Source: Loktanella sp. 3ANDIMAR09 (GTDB lineage: Bacteria > Pseudomonadota > Alphaproteobacteria > Rhodobacterales > Rhodobacteraceae). Taken from it: 64,000 nucleotides of DNA. Shown here piece by piece: positions 46,445-54,595 of this stretch. The notes beneath the pieces are model-generated. The model did no database searches. It was given only the letters and a program-made list of their open reading frames with translations, and was not told where the DNA came from. The DNA lies in the NCBI RefSeq assembly GCF_001420005.1, contig NZ_LJAK01000002.1, positions 186,001 through 250,000 on the forward strand, given 5' to 3'. The stretch's first letter is position 1. Every line of letters starts with the position of its first letter. Made by a program: the position numbers and the translations under genes.

Positions 46445-47209
46445 ATGAGCTTTGACGCTTGCGCAGCACTGGTTGAACGGGGCGACCCGCTGCGGTTTCG
46501 CGCCGCGATGGCGGCACCGCTGGCCGCGCGCCGGGTCTTGTTCCCGCTATATGCCTTCAATCTGGAAGTCGCGCGGGCACCCTGGGTCACGAAAGAGCCG
46601 ATGATCGCAGAGATGCGGCTGCAATGGTGGCGTGATGTGCTGGCCGAGGTCGTCGCAGGCGGGCCGGTGCGGCGGCATGAAGTGACGGATGCGCTGTCTG
46701 ACGTGCTGGATGTGCAGGGCGCGCGGGATCTGGATGGATTGATTGCCGCGCGGCGCTGGGATGTCTACACCGACGCATTCGAGGATGCTGAGCATTTCGC
46801 GGATTACATTGATGCGACGGCGGGTAGTCTGATGTGGACGGGGGCACGCCTGTTGGGGGCAACGGCGGAAACGTCTGTCCGCGATCTGGCGTTCGGCGCA
46901 GGTGTGGCCGCGTTTTTTCAGGCTATTCCGGCGCTGGAACAGGCCGGACGCAAACCCCTCGTGGATGGGACCCGTGATGGTGTCGCGGCGCTGGCGCGGG
47001 CGGCCTTGTCACGTGTCAACCGGGCGCGCGCGGCGCAGCGAGATTTGCCCGCCCTCGCACGTGCAGCGGTGCTGCCTGCCTGGCAGGCGCGGCCGCTCTT
47101 GGTGCAGGCGGTTCGTGATCCGGGTCGTGTCGCGGGTGGGGGCCTTGCGCTCTCGCCGCTGGCGGACCGCTGGCGGTTGACCCTGAGCGCGCTGAGGGGC
47201 CGCGTCTAG
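46445..47209 (+). CDS. squalene/phytoene synthase-like protein lacking catalytic Asp motifs
   Basis: The 254-residue protein MSFDACAALVERGDPLRFRA has the squalene/phytoene synthase fold (FPLYAFNLEVARAPW; MRLQWWRDVL; YIDATAGSLMWTGARLLG). The first Asp-rich motif, normally DDxxD after YAF, is replaced by VARAP, and no second DxxxD motif is seen. It therefore resembles NDUFAF6-like members involved in respiratory complex I assembly rather than true prenyl synthases. It shares CTAG with the convergent MFS stop. Confidence 0.75.
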   Translation: MSFDACAALVERGDPLRFRAAMAAPLAARRVLFPLYAFNLEVARAPWVTKEPMIAEMRLQWWRDVLAEVVAGGPVRRHEVTDALSDVLDVQGARDLDGLIAARRWDVYTDAFEDAEHFADYIDATAGSLMWTGARLLGATAETSVRDLAFGAGVAAFFQAIPALEQAGRKPLVDGTRDGVAALARAALSRVNRARAAQRDLPALARAAVLPAWQARPLLVQAVRDPGRVAGGGLALSPLADRWRLTLSALRGRV

Positions 47210-48441
47210 GCGGTGCGCCGGGTCTGTCCGCGCGACAGCCACACGAGTGCTGCACCCGCCAGCAGCAGAAACGGGACCATTGCGATATTGACGTAGGACC
47301 AGCCTTGCACGGCCGATCCGCCGGCGCAGTTCAGCAAGCCACCAGAGGCGAGCGAGGCTAGCGTGACCATGCCAAAGACGATCATGTCGTTGAGGCCCTG
47401 CACGCGACCGCGTTCGGCCGGTGAATGGCTGGCGGCCAGCATCGTCGTGGCCCCGATAAAGCCAAAGTTCCAGCCAAGCCCGAGCAGGATCAGCGCCACG
47501 TAGAAATTCCCCAAGGCAATCCCGGACAGCGCGACGATCCCGGCGATGCCCAGCAGTACAAGACCCGTGCCGACGATCCTGGGTGCGCCGAACCGCGCGA
47601 TGAGGTGTCCGGTGAAAAAGCTGGGCGCGAACATGGCCAGCACGTGGCCTGTCACGATGTTGGAGGCGTCGGACACCGTATATCCGCAGCCCACCACCGC
47701 CAGCGGTGTGGAGGTCATCACCAGGTTCATCAGCGCATAGGCGACCATGGCGCAGATGATCGCCACGGCGATCTGCGGGGTCCGCAGCAATTGAGCGGTG
47801 CTGCGCCCGAGATCTGATCCGGCGACCGGCCTGGGTGGGCGAGGGATACGCAGCAACGGGAACAAGGCGATGCCCACAAGATTGAGAGCCATGGCACCAA
47901 AGTAGACCGGCAGGAACCGGGCCACCGTCGCATCGGGGTTGTCGAATGTCAGGTAGGACACCAGTTGCGGTCCGATAATGGCAGACACAAGCCCGCCGGC
48001 GAGCACGTAGGAAATCGCCTTGGGCCTGAAATCCTCCGACGCGGTGTCGGCTGCGGCAAAGCGGAAAAAGCCCTGCGCGCTCATGTAGATGCCTGTGAGG
48101 TAACTGCCCAGGAGAAACAGCGCGAAATTCTCGATGGTGATGGCGTAGGCCGACAGGCCCGCGCCGATCAGACCGCCTGCGGCACCTGTCATGAAACCCG
48201 CGCGGCGCCCGAACCGCTGCATCATGTGCGACAGCCAGGGGGCCGTCGTCATCGACCCGAAGACGATCATGGAAATCGGCAGGGTTGCGAAACAGGCGAT
48301 GGGGGCGAGCTGCTGCCCTGCCAGTCCGCCCACCACAAAGATCATGGTGATCTGGCTGCCGAGGATCGCCTGGGCTGCCACGAGGATCGCGACATTGCGC
48401 AGGGCGGTCCTGTTCTGGGTATGTGTTGTTGTCGCGGTCAT
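47206..48441 (-). CDS. MFS transporter
   Basis: The 411-residue, 12-helix protein begins MTATTTHTQNRTALRNVAIL. It shows the usual cytoplasmic loop motifs HMMQRFGRRAGFMTGAAGG (between helices 2 and 3) and an equivalent ARFGAPRIVGTGLV in the second half. The stop of the preceding cobB overlaps its start (ATGA). A role in cobalamin precursor or metabolite transport is conceivable from context but not shown; it could be a general drug or sugar exporter. Confidence 0.85.
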   Translation of the reverse strand: MTATTTHTQNRTALRNVAILVAAQAILGSQITMIFVVGGLAGQQLAPIACFATLPISMIVFGSMTTAPWLSHMMQRFGRRAGFMTGAAGGLIGAGLSAYAITIENFALFLLGSYLTGIYMSAQGFFRFAAADTASEDFRPKAISYVLAGGLVSAIIGPQLVSYLTFDNPDATVARFLPVYFGAMALNLVGIALFPLLRIPRPPRPVAGSDLGRSTAQLLRTPQIAVAIICAMVAYALMNLVMTSTPLAVVGCGYTVSDASNIVTGHVLAMFAPSFFTGHLIARFGAPRIVGTGLVLLGIAGIVALSGIALGNFYVALILLGLGWNFGFIGATTMLAASHSPAERGRVQGLNDMIVFGMVTLASLASGGLLNCAGGSAVQGWSYVNIAMVPFLLLAGAALVWLSRGQTRRTA

Positions 48442-49718
48442 GGCGTTTCGGTCCTGTCGATCAGATGTGCAAAAGACCCTGCAACGCGCCCCGCCACAAG
48501 CCCCATGTCGGGCAGTGCGGTGCCTGTAGCGTCATGGGCCGCAAACAGTGGTTGTCCGCGGGCATGCAGCGTCGTGGCATAGTGAAACTCGTGTCCGGCC
48601 CAACGGCCTGCCATCGGGCCATGCGCGGCATGCAGGTGCCTGTAGCCCAGATGCAATTTGCGGCTTGCAAAGGAGGTGTGCAGGTCCAGCAGGCCGGCCA
48701 TGGGATAGGTGACCCCATCCGCGTCGGTGATGGCATGCCCCAAGGCCATGTAGCCACCACATTCACCATAGATGTCAGTGGTCTGGGCGGCGTTCCTGAG
48801 GCTGGAGACAAAGCGGCTGGCACGGCTGAGCTGCGCGGCGAACAGCTCCGGGTAGCCGCCGGGCAGATAGATCAGGTCGGCCTGTGGGACGGGATCGTCC
48901 GCAAGCGGCGAAAAGGCGATGACCTCGGCGCCGGCAGCCTGCCAGTCCGCATATTGGTGGGGGTAGAAAAAACTGAATGCCGCATCCTGGGCCACGGCGA
49001 TCCGCTGGGCGGGCGGGATGCTGCGCGCAGGTGCTGCGTCGGGCGCAGAGGTCGCCAGATCGCAAAGGGCGGCAAGGTCGATCCGGGTTGCGACGGTGTC
49101 TGCGACCCGGTCGAGAAACGCGTCCAGCGCGGGATCCTCCTGGGCCTGCACCAGACCGAGGTGGCGTGAGGGGCGTGCGATGCCGTCCCTGCGGGGCAGG
49201 CAGCCCAGAACCGGCAGCCCGCTGGGGGCCAGAGCCTGGCGCAACATCGTGGCATGGCGGTCGGAGCCCACATTGTTGAGGATCACGCCCGCGATGCGCA
49301 CGGCCGGATCAAAGGTCGCAAAACCGGCGACAAGCGGTGCGATGGATTGCGCCATGCGGGCCGCATCCACAACGAGAACGACGGGAAAGCCCAGTAGCCG
49401 GGCAAGGTCCGCCGTGGCCCCACGCCCATCGGGTGGTGCGCCGTCGAACAGGCCCATCGCGCCTTCGATCAGCAAAAGACCGTCGTCCTTTGCCCTTGCG
49501 CGCAGCAGGTCGGGCGACATGGCCCAAGCGTCGAGGTTCAGGCAGGGCCGACCGCAGGCCGCCGCATGATAGGCAGGATCAATGTAGTCGGGTCCGGATT
49601 TGGCCCCCCGCACGTCGATGCCAGCGCGCGACAGGGCGCGCAGCAGTCCCAGCGTCACCGTCGTCTTGCCGCTGCCCGACGCGGGTGCGGCGATGATCAG
49701 GCCGCGCGGCGGTGACAT
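48438..49718 (-). CDS. cobB: cobyrinate/hydrogenobyrinate a,c-diamide synthase
   Basis: The 426-residue enzyme amidates the a and c side chains of the corrin ring with glutamine and ATP. N-terminal P-loop LIIAAPASGSGKTTVTLGLL, substrate-binding GAKSGPDYIDPAYH, and a C-terminal class I glutaminase domain with the catalytic Cys in YGECGGYMALG. It lies 60 bp downstream of cobA on the same strand. The gap holds a GAGTATTT repeat. Confidence 0.92.
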   Translation of the reverse strand: MSPPRGLIIAAPASGSGKTTVTLGLLRALSRAGIDVRGAKSGPDYIDPAYHAAACGRPCLNLDAWAMSPDLLRARAKDDGLLLIEGAMGLFDGAPPDGRGATADLARLLGFPVVLVVDAARMAQSIAPLVAGFATFDPAVRIAGVILNNVGSDRHATMLRQALAPSGLPVLGCLPRRDGIARPSRHLGLVQAQEDPALDAFLDRVADTVATRIDLAALCDLATSAPDAAPARSIPPAQRIAVAQDAAFSFFYPHQYADWQAAGAEVIAFSPLADDPVPQADLIYLPGGYPELFAAQLSRASRFVSSLRNAAQTTDIYGECGGYMALGHAITDADGVTYPMAGLLDLHTSFASRKLHLGYRHLHAAHGPMAGRWAGHEFHYATTLHARGQPLFAAHDATGTALPDMGLVAGRVAGSFAHLIDRTETP

Positions 49719-49738
49719 CGGGCGGGTGCCTCCGGCGG

Positions 49739-49764
49739 GAGTATTTTTGGCAAGATGATGCGAG
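49739..49764 (+). repeat. GAGTATTT intergenic repeat, copy
   Basis: GAGTATTTTTGGCAAGATGA followed by TGCGAG lies in the gap between cobA and cobB, both leftward genes. Here the repeat is antisense to the flanking genes; in the 46419 copy it is sense. Confidence 0.75.
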
Positions 49765-49778
49765 GGCGGCGCAAGGTC

Positions 49779-50630
49779 TCAGGCGATTTCGGCAGGCAGG
49801 CCGCGGCCCAGCGGGTCAAGATCGCGCGGGGCCTCGCCTGCGATCATGCCCTGCCAGTCGAGGACCTGACGCATCAGCACCGAGCGTCCCACGCAGATGA
49901 TGGCGGGCGGTTCCATTCCTGTGGCGGCAATATCGTCGACCATCGTGCCGAGCGTTGTTTCCAGCACGCGCTGGTCGGCGGTCGTGGCCGAGGTGACGAC
50001 TGCCACGGGTTCGGACGGCTTACGGCCCGCGCCGATCAGGTGACCGGCGATTTGTGCCGCGTGTTTCATGCCCATGTAGATTACAAGGACCTGCGATCCT
50101 TTGGAAATACTTGCCCAATCGAGTGACGACGGGGCAGCGCCGCTTTGGTCGTGGCCGGTGACGAATGTCACGGATTGGTTCACGTCGCGGTGCGTGACGG
50201 GGATGCCTGCATAGGCCAGCCCGCCGATGCCAGCGCTGATGCCGGGGATGATCCGCACGGGCACATTGTGCTGCACGAGGGTTTGCGCCTCTTCTCCGCC
50301 GCGACCGAAGACAAAGGGATCACCGCCCTTGAGACGCAGCACGCGTTTGCCCGCGCGGGCGAGGTCCACCAACCGCAGCGAGATGTCGCGCTGTTTGGCC
50401 GAGGGTTTGCCGCCCCGTTTGCCTGCATAGATATGTTCGGCCTGCGGTGCCCAGTCCAGGATCGCCTCCTGGACCAGCGCGTCAAAGATCACGACATCGG
50501 CCTGCCGCAGCGCATTCAGCGCGTGCAAGGTCAAGAGACCCGGATCGCCGGGACCTGCGCCGCACAGCCAGACCCAGCCCGGTTCCATCACGGGCCAGTC
50601 GAATGCAGGAAGGTCAGGCGTCTGTGTCAT
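49779..50630 (-). CDS. cobA: uroporphyrinogen-III C-methyltransferase
   Basis: Makes precorrin-2 by two SAM-dependent methylations, the entry to cobalamin and sirohaem. The 283-residue protein has VWLCGAGPGDPGLLTLHAL near residue 19, VLRLKGGDPFVFGRGGEE, and IPGISAGIGGLAYAGIPVTHR, standard SUMT motifs. It lacks uroporphyrinogen synthase or CysG fusion domains. First gene of the leftward cobA-cobB-MFS group, divergent from cbiD across 97 bp. Confidence 0.94.
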   Translation of the reverse strand: MTQTPDLPAFDWPVMEPGWVWLCGAGPGDPGLLTLHALNALRQADVVIFDALVQEAILDWAPQAEHIYAGKRGGKPSAKQRDISLRLVDLARAGKRVLRLKGGDPFVFGRGGEEAQTLVQHNVPVRIIPGISAGIGGLAYAGIPVTHRDVNQSVTFVTGHDQSGAAPSSLDWASISKGSQVLVIYMGMKHAAQIAGHLIGAGRKPSEPVAVVTSATTADQRVLETTLGTMVDDIAATGMEPPAIICVGRSVLMRQVLDWQGMIAGEAPRDLDPLGRGLPAEIA

Positions 50631-50727
50631 GCGGTCGTTATGGCCCAGCCGTGATGCGTTGAAAAGGGCCGAGAACGGCGATCTGCGGCACCTTGGCGAC
50701 AGGCGATGGCGCGCCTATAGTCCGGTC

Positions 50728-51777
50728 ATGACGCGTAAACCCGACGGTCCCCTGCGCCGTGGCTGGACCACGGGTGCCTGTGCCACGGCCGCCACCAAGG
50801 CGGCCCTTGCACGGTTGTGGGGCGGTGCGTTTCCTGCCCGGGTCACGATCACGCTGCCGCGTGGCGAAACCCCTGTATTCGCGTTGGCGCATATGGAGGC
50901 GGGACCTGACTGGGCCGAGGTCGGCATCACCAAGGATGCGGGTGACGATCCTGATGTGACCCATGGTGCATTGATCATCGTGCGGGTTGCGGTCTCGGCG
51001 GGGGGCGTCGTGTTCCGGGCCGGCACCGGGGTCGGCACGGTGACCAAGCCGGGCCTGCCGATCCCCCCGGGAGAGCCCGCGATCAACCCGGTGCCTCGTC
51101 AGATGATGACCGACGTGGTTGAAGCGATGGCACGCGACCACGGACGCAAGCCAGACGTGACCATCACGGTATCGATACCGGGCGGTGCCGAGATCGCGCA
51201 GAAAACGTGGAATCCGCGTCTGGGCATCGCAGGCGGGTTGTCGATCCTCGGCACGACGGGGGTGGTGCGGCCGTTCTCTTGTGCGGCGTGGATCGCATCG
51301 ATCCATCGCGGCGTGGATGTGGCGCGCGCGGCGGGGCTCACGCATGTGGCCGGCTGCACCGGGGCCACGAGCGAACGGGTGGTGCAGGGCCTCTACGGGT
51401 TGCCCGACCACGCGATGCTGGACATGGGGGATTTCGCGGGCGGGATGCTGAAATACCTCAAGGCGCATCCTGTCGGCCATGTGACCATCGGCGGTGGCAT
51501 CGGCAAGATGACCAAGCTGGCGCAGGGCGCACGCGATCTGCATTCGGCCCGGTCGCAGGTCGATTTCACCGCTCTTGCTGCGCTGACCGGCTATGCAGAG
51601 GTGGCCGGGGCCAATACGGCCTTGCAGGCCTATCAGATGGTCGGCACACCCATGGCAGAGGCGGTCGCGCAAGGTGCGCTGGCGGCGGTCACAGGCGGGT
51701 TCGGGGGCTCTGGCATGCGCTTTGACATCGTGATCATCGACAGGGACGGGCAGATCATCGCCCGTGCTGGCGCATGA
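50728..51777 (+). CDS. cbiD: cobalt-precorrin-5B C(1)-methyltransferase
   Basis: The 349-residue protein has GWTTGACATAATKAAL near residue 12, IPPGEPAINPVPRQMM, and GGLSILGTTGVVRPFSCAAW, all CbiD signatures. CbiD methylates C1 in the cobalt-early (anaerobic-type) route. ATG at 50728 is chosen at the start of conserved sequence, though no strong RBS is present. Its stop overlaps cobK by 4 bp. The mix of cbiD with cobK is common in alphaproteobacteria. Confidence 0.92.
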   Translation: MTRKPDGPLRRGWTTGACATAATKAALARLWGGAFPARVTITLPRGETPVFALAHMEAGPDWAEVGITKDAGDDPDVTHGALIIVRVAVSAGGVVFRAGTGVGTVTKPGLPIPPGEPAINPVPRQMMTDVVEAMARDHGRKPDVTITVSIPGGAEIAQKTWNPRLGIAGGLSILGTTGVVRPFSCAAWIASIHRGVDVARAAGLTHVAGCTGATSERVVQGLYGLPDHAMLDMGDFAGGMLKYLKAHPVGHVTIGGGIGKMTKLAQGARDLHSARSQVDFTALAALTGYAEVAGANTALQAYQMVGTPMAEAVAQGALAAVTGGFGGSGMRFDIVIIDRDGQIIARAGA

Positions 51778-52502
51778 CGCTGTTGTTGCTGGCGGGAACC
51801 GGCGATGCGCGGCGGTTGGCGCAGGGTCTGGCCGACAGCGACGTGCCCGCGATTGCGTCCCTGTCCGGGGCCACCCGGCAGGCGGCCGCATTGCCGTTGC
51901 CGACGCGCATCGGCGGCTTTGGCGGCGAGGCGGGGTTTCGTGAATACTTGGCCGCACAAGGAATCAGGGCCGTGCTGGACGCGACCCATCCCTTTGCCAG
52001 CCGGATCACCCTGCGGACGGCAGCGGTCTGCCGGGACATGGGCCTGCCCTATCTTTATCACCTGCGGCCGCCCTGGGCACCGGGGCCAGAGGACCGCTGG
52101 ACCATGATCGACCGCGAGGAAGATGCGGCGCGCCATATCGGGCCAGACCAGACGGTGTTTCTGGGGACCGGACGTCAGACGCTGGACCGGTTCAGCAACC
52201 TTGAGGGTCGCCGCGTGATCTGTCGCCAGATTGATCCGCCGACCTCGCCGTTTCCGTTCGAAGGCGGAGAGTTCCTGATCGGGCGGCCGCCGTTTTCGGT
52301 GCCGCATGAACGCGACCTGTTCACGGAACTGGGCATCGACGTGCTGGTGGTGAAAAACGCAGGCGGCAGCGCCAGCCGGACCAAACTGACGGCGGCGGCT
52401 GATCTGGGGTTGCCGGTGCTGATGATCCGTCGCCCGCCGCCGCCCGATGCGCCGATCTGCGATGATCTGGCCGAGGCGCTGGATTGGGCCAAGCGTCAAT
52501 GA
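51774..52502 (+). CDS. cobK: precorrin-6A reductase
   Basis: The 242-residue NAD(P)H-dependent enzyme reduces precorrin-6A to precorrin-6B. It begins MTLLLLAGTGDARRLAQGLA (dinucleotide loop), with DATHPFASRIT and FLGTGRQTLDRF in the middle and VVKNAGGSASRTKL near the C-terminus. Its start overlaps cbiD and its stop overlaps the DNA glycosylase, so cbiD-cobK-glycosylase-esterase read as one unit. Confidence 0.92.
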   Translation: MTLLLLAGTGDARRLAQGLADSDVPAIASLSGATRQAAALPLPTRIGGFGGEAGFREYLAAQGIRAVLDATHPFASRITLRTAAVCRDMGLPYLYHLRPPWAPGPEDRWTMIDREEDAARHIGPDQTVFLGTGRQTLDRFSNLEGRRVICRQIDPPTSPFPFEGGEFLIGRPPFSVPHERDLFTELGIDVLVVKNAGGSASRTKLTAAADLGLPVLMIRRPPPPDAPICDDLAEALDWAKRQ

Positions 52503-53131
52503 GCGTCGGCCGGATCATCAAGGGCGACGCCTGCGTGGCCGAGGGGGCCGCATGGCTGGCGGCGCACGACACCCAAATGGCCACCGCCCTGCGCCAGGTT
52601 GGTCCTTTGCCGTTGCGGCTGAAGCACGACGGATTTCCGGCCTTGCTGTCTGCGATTTGCGGCCAGCAGGTCAGCGTGGCCTCGGCCAATGCGATCTATG
52701 CAAGGCTGGATGCGGCAGGCATGACCGCCCCGGCCGAGGTCGCCGCCAGTAATGTGGAAACGCTGCGCGCCTTGGGTCTGAGCAGGCCCAAGGCGCGATA
52801 CGCCATCGCCCTGGCGCAAGCGGGAATCGATTTTGATGCGCTGCGGGGCATGACGACCGATGATGTGACGGCCAGGCTGGTGCAGGTGCCCGGTATCGGG
52901 ATCTGGACTGCTGAAATCTATGCCATGTTCAGCCTGGGGCGGGCCGATGTCTTTGCCCCCGGCGATCTGGCCCTGCAAGAGGGCGCGCGGATGCTTTATG
53001 ATCTGCCCGCCCGGCCCACGGAACGCGCATTGCGGGACATCGCGCAACGCTGGTCGCCATGGCGGTCGGTTGCGGCGCGCATCCTGTGGGCCTACTACGC
53101 TGATCAGAAAAAACGCGAGGGAATCCGATGA
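52499..53131 (+). CDS. DNA-3-methyladenine glycosylase II family protein (AlkA-like)
   Basis: The 210-residue HhH-GPD glycosylase removes alkylated bases. The helix-hairpin-helix VQVPGIGIWTAEIYAM (about 128-143) is followed by the catalytic Asp in VFAPGDLALQEG (D156). It lacks the N-terminal TATA-like domain of E. coli AlkA and the iron-sulfur motif of MutY. ATG at 52499 overlaps cobK by 4 bp (ATGA) and the gene ends 4 bp into the esterase. Confidence 0.86.
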   Translation: MSVGRIIKGDACVAEGAAWLAAHDTQMATALRQVGPLPLRLKHDGFPALLSAICGQQVSVASANAIYARLDAAGMTAPAEVAASNVETLRALGLSRPKARYAIALAQAGIDFDALRGMTTDDVTARLVQVPGIGIWTAEIYAMFSLGRADVFAPGDLALQEGARMLYDLPARPTERALRDIAQRWSPWRSVAARILWAYYADQKKREGIR

Positions 53132-53796
53132 CACGTGCACTGAACGCTGGCCGCAAGGAACCGAAATCGGGCGAGATCCGCGCCGCTGTGATTTTCCTGC
53201 ATGGATACGGGGCCAATGGGGCTGACCTGCTGGGGCTTGCTGATCCGCTGGAGGATCACATGCCCGACACGCTGTTTCTGGCACCCGACGCACCCGAGGA
53301 TTGTGCAGGATCACCCATGGGTTACCAGTGGTTCCCCATTCCCTGGATCGACGGGTCCAGCGAAGAAGAGCAAGAGGCCGGCCTGCGCCGCGCTGCCGAC
53401 GATCTGAACGCGTTCATTGATGGTGTGATGATCGACGAGGATCTGCTTCCCGAACAGGTCATGGTGCTGGGGTTCAGCCAGGGGACGATGATGGCGCTGC
53501 ACGTGCTGCCCCGGCGCGAGGACCCGGTAGCGGGTCTGGTCGCGTTTTCCGGCCGTCTGTTGCAGCCGGAACTGCTGGCGGACGAGGTCGTCAGTCGCCC
53601 GCCGGTGCTGCTGGTGCATGGCGACCAGGACGACGTGGTGCCGCCGCAGTCCCTGCCGCTGGCGGCAGAGGCCTTGCAGAACGCGGGCTGGAAAGAAGTC
53701 TATGCCCATGTGATGAAAGGCACGGCGCACGGGATCGCGCCCGACGGGTTGCAGGTCGCACTGGCATTCATGGCCGACAGGCTGGGGATGGATTGA
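53128..53796 (+). CDS. phospholipase/carboxylesterase family hydrolase
   Basis: The 222-residue alpha/beta hydrolase has FLHGYGANGADLLG (oxyanion-hole region, near 23), the nucleophile elbow GFSQGT (S117), the acid in HGDQDDVVP (D168 or D169) and the His in GTAHGI (H201). It belongs to the acyl-protein thioesterase/carboxylesterase group. The substrate is unknown. Overlaps the glycosylase gene by 4 bp. Confidence 0.87.
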   Translation: MTRALNAGRKEPKSGEIRAAVIFLHGYGANGADLLGLADPLEDHMPDTLFLAPDAPEDCAGSPMGYQWFPIPWIDGSSEEEQEAGLRRAADDLNAFIDGVMIDEDLLPEQVMVLGFSQGTMMALHVLPRREDPVAGLVAFSGRLLQPELLADEVVSRPPVLLVHGDQDDVVPPQSLPLAAEALQNAGWKEVYAHVMKGTAHGIAPDGLQVALAFMADRLGMD

Positions 53797-53839
53797 CGCG
53801 GCAAACTGTCATCCAAATTTCATTTGGAATCTGTCAGCC

Positions 53840-53851
53840 ACTAGATATAGT
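53840..53851. promoter_or_regulatory. NrdR-box-like sequence before HNH gene
   Basis: ACTAGATATAGT, a near palindrome (one mismatch), resembles the core of the NrdR box (CwAtATaTwG: nine of ten positions match). It lies 71 bp before the HNH gene. A single box is weaker than the usual NrdR pair. A second palindrome GTGGCGCGCCAC is at 53864-53875. Confidence 0.3.
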
Positions 53852-53922
53852 CGAAATCAACAGGTGGCGCGCCACATGAACCGGGCATCGCGCCATCCTT
53901 GACCGACAGGGACGTGGACGAC

Positions 53923-54507
53923 ATGGACGGTGATTTCAGAACGGAATTTGTGCGTGACCCGGCGGGGCTGAAACATTTTCCCGCGCTTGTGCTGAACGCG
54001 GATTACAGGCCACTCAGTTACTATCCGCTCAGTCTTTGGCCGTGGCAGGACGCGGTCAAGGCGGCCTGGCTGGACCGGGTCCAGATCGTGAGTGAATACG
54101 ACGAGGTTGTGCACAGCCCGTCCACCACGATCCGGATACCCTCTGTTGTCGTCCTCAAGGATTATGTTCGACCCCAAAAGCGCGTGGCCTTCACGCGCTT
54201 TAATTTATTCTTGCGGGACGAATTCAGCTGCCAGTACTGCGGTGCGCGTGGTGATCTGACGTTTGATCACGTGTTGCCGCGGGCGCGGGGCGGGGTGACC
54301 AGCTGGACCAATGTTGTGGCGGCCTGTAGCCCTTGCAACTTGCGCAAGGGATCGCAGCTGCTGAAACATTCGGGCCTGTCCTTGCGGCGCAAACCACATC
54401 AACCGCAGCCGGCAGAGTTGCAAAATGTGGGGCGCAAATTCCCACCCAACCATCTGCATCATAGCTGGATGGATTTTCTGTATTGGGATGCCGAATTGGA
54501 CGCCTGA
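53923..54507 (+). CDS. HNH endonuclease family protein
   Basis: The 194-residue protein begins MDGDFRTEFVRDPAGLKHFP. The HNH zinc-finger site is visible: CQYCGARGDLTFDHVLPRA, TSWTNVVAACSPCNLRKG. The N-terminal half with LNADYRPLSYYPLSLWPWQD is conserved across alphaproteobacteria. The natural substrate is unknown; it could act in DNA processing or repair. TTG at 53899 would add 8 residues, but ATG 53923 fits better. Confidence 0.85.
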   Translation: MDGDFRTEFVRDPAGLKHFPALVLNADYRPLSYYPLSLWPWQDAVKAAWLDRVQIVSEYDEVVHSPSTTIRIPSVVVLKDYVRPQKRVAFTRFNLFLRDEFSCQYCGARGDLTFDHVLPRARGGVTSWTNVVAACSPCNLRKGSQLLKHSGLSLRRKPHQPQPAELQNVGRKFPPNHLHHSWMDFLYWDAELDA

Positions 54508-54556
54508 TTGCGGCACCCGTGCTAGACTTTTGCACAGCGGCTGGGTAACACGCACT

Positions 54557-54570
54557 CGTTAGCGCTAACG
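54557..54570. promoter_or_regulatory. palindromic operator before zwf (CceR/LacI type)
   Basis: CGTTAGCGCTAACG is a perfect 14-bp palindrome ending 25 bp before the zwf ATG. It has the central CG symmetry of LacI-family operators. In Rhodobacter, the LacI-family regulator CceR controls Entner-Doudoroff genes, and this is the expected place for such a site. Confidence 0.72.
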
Positions 54571-54595
54571 CGTCAGTCGAGGAATTGGAGCCGCA

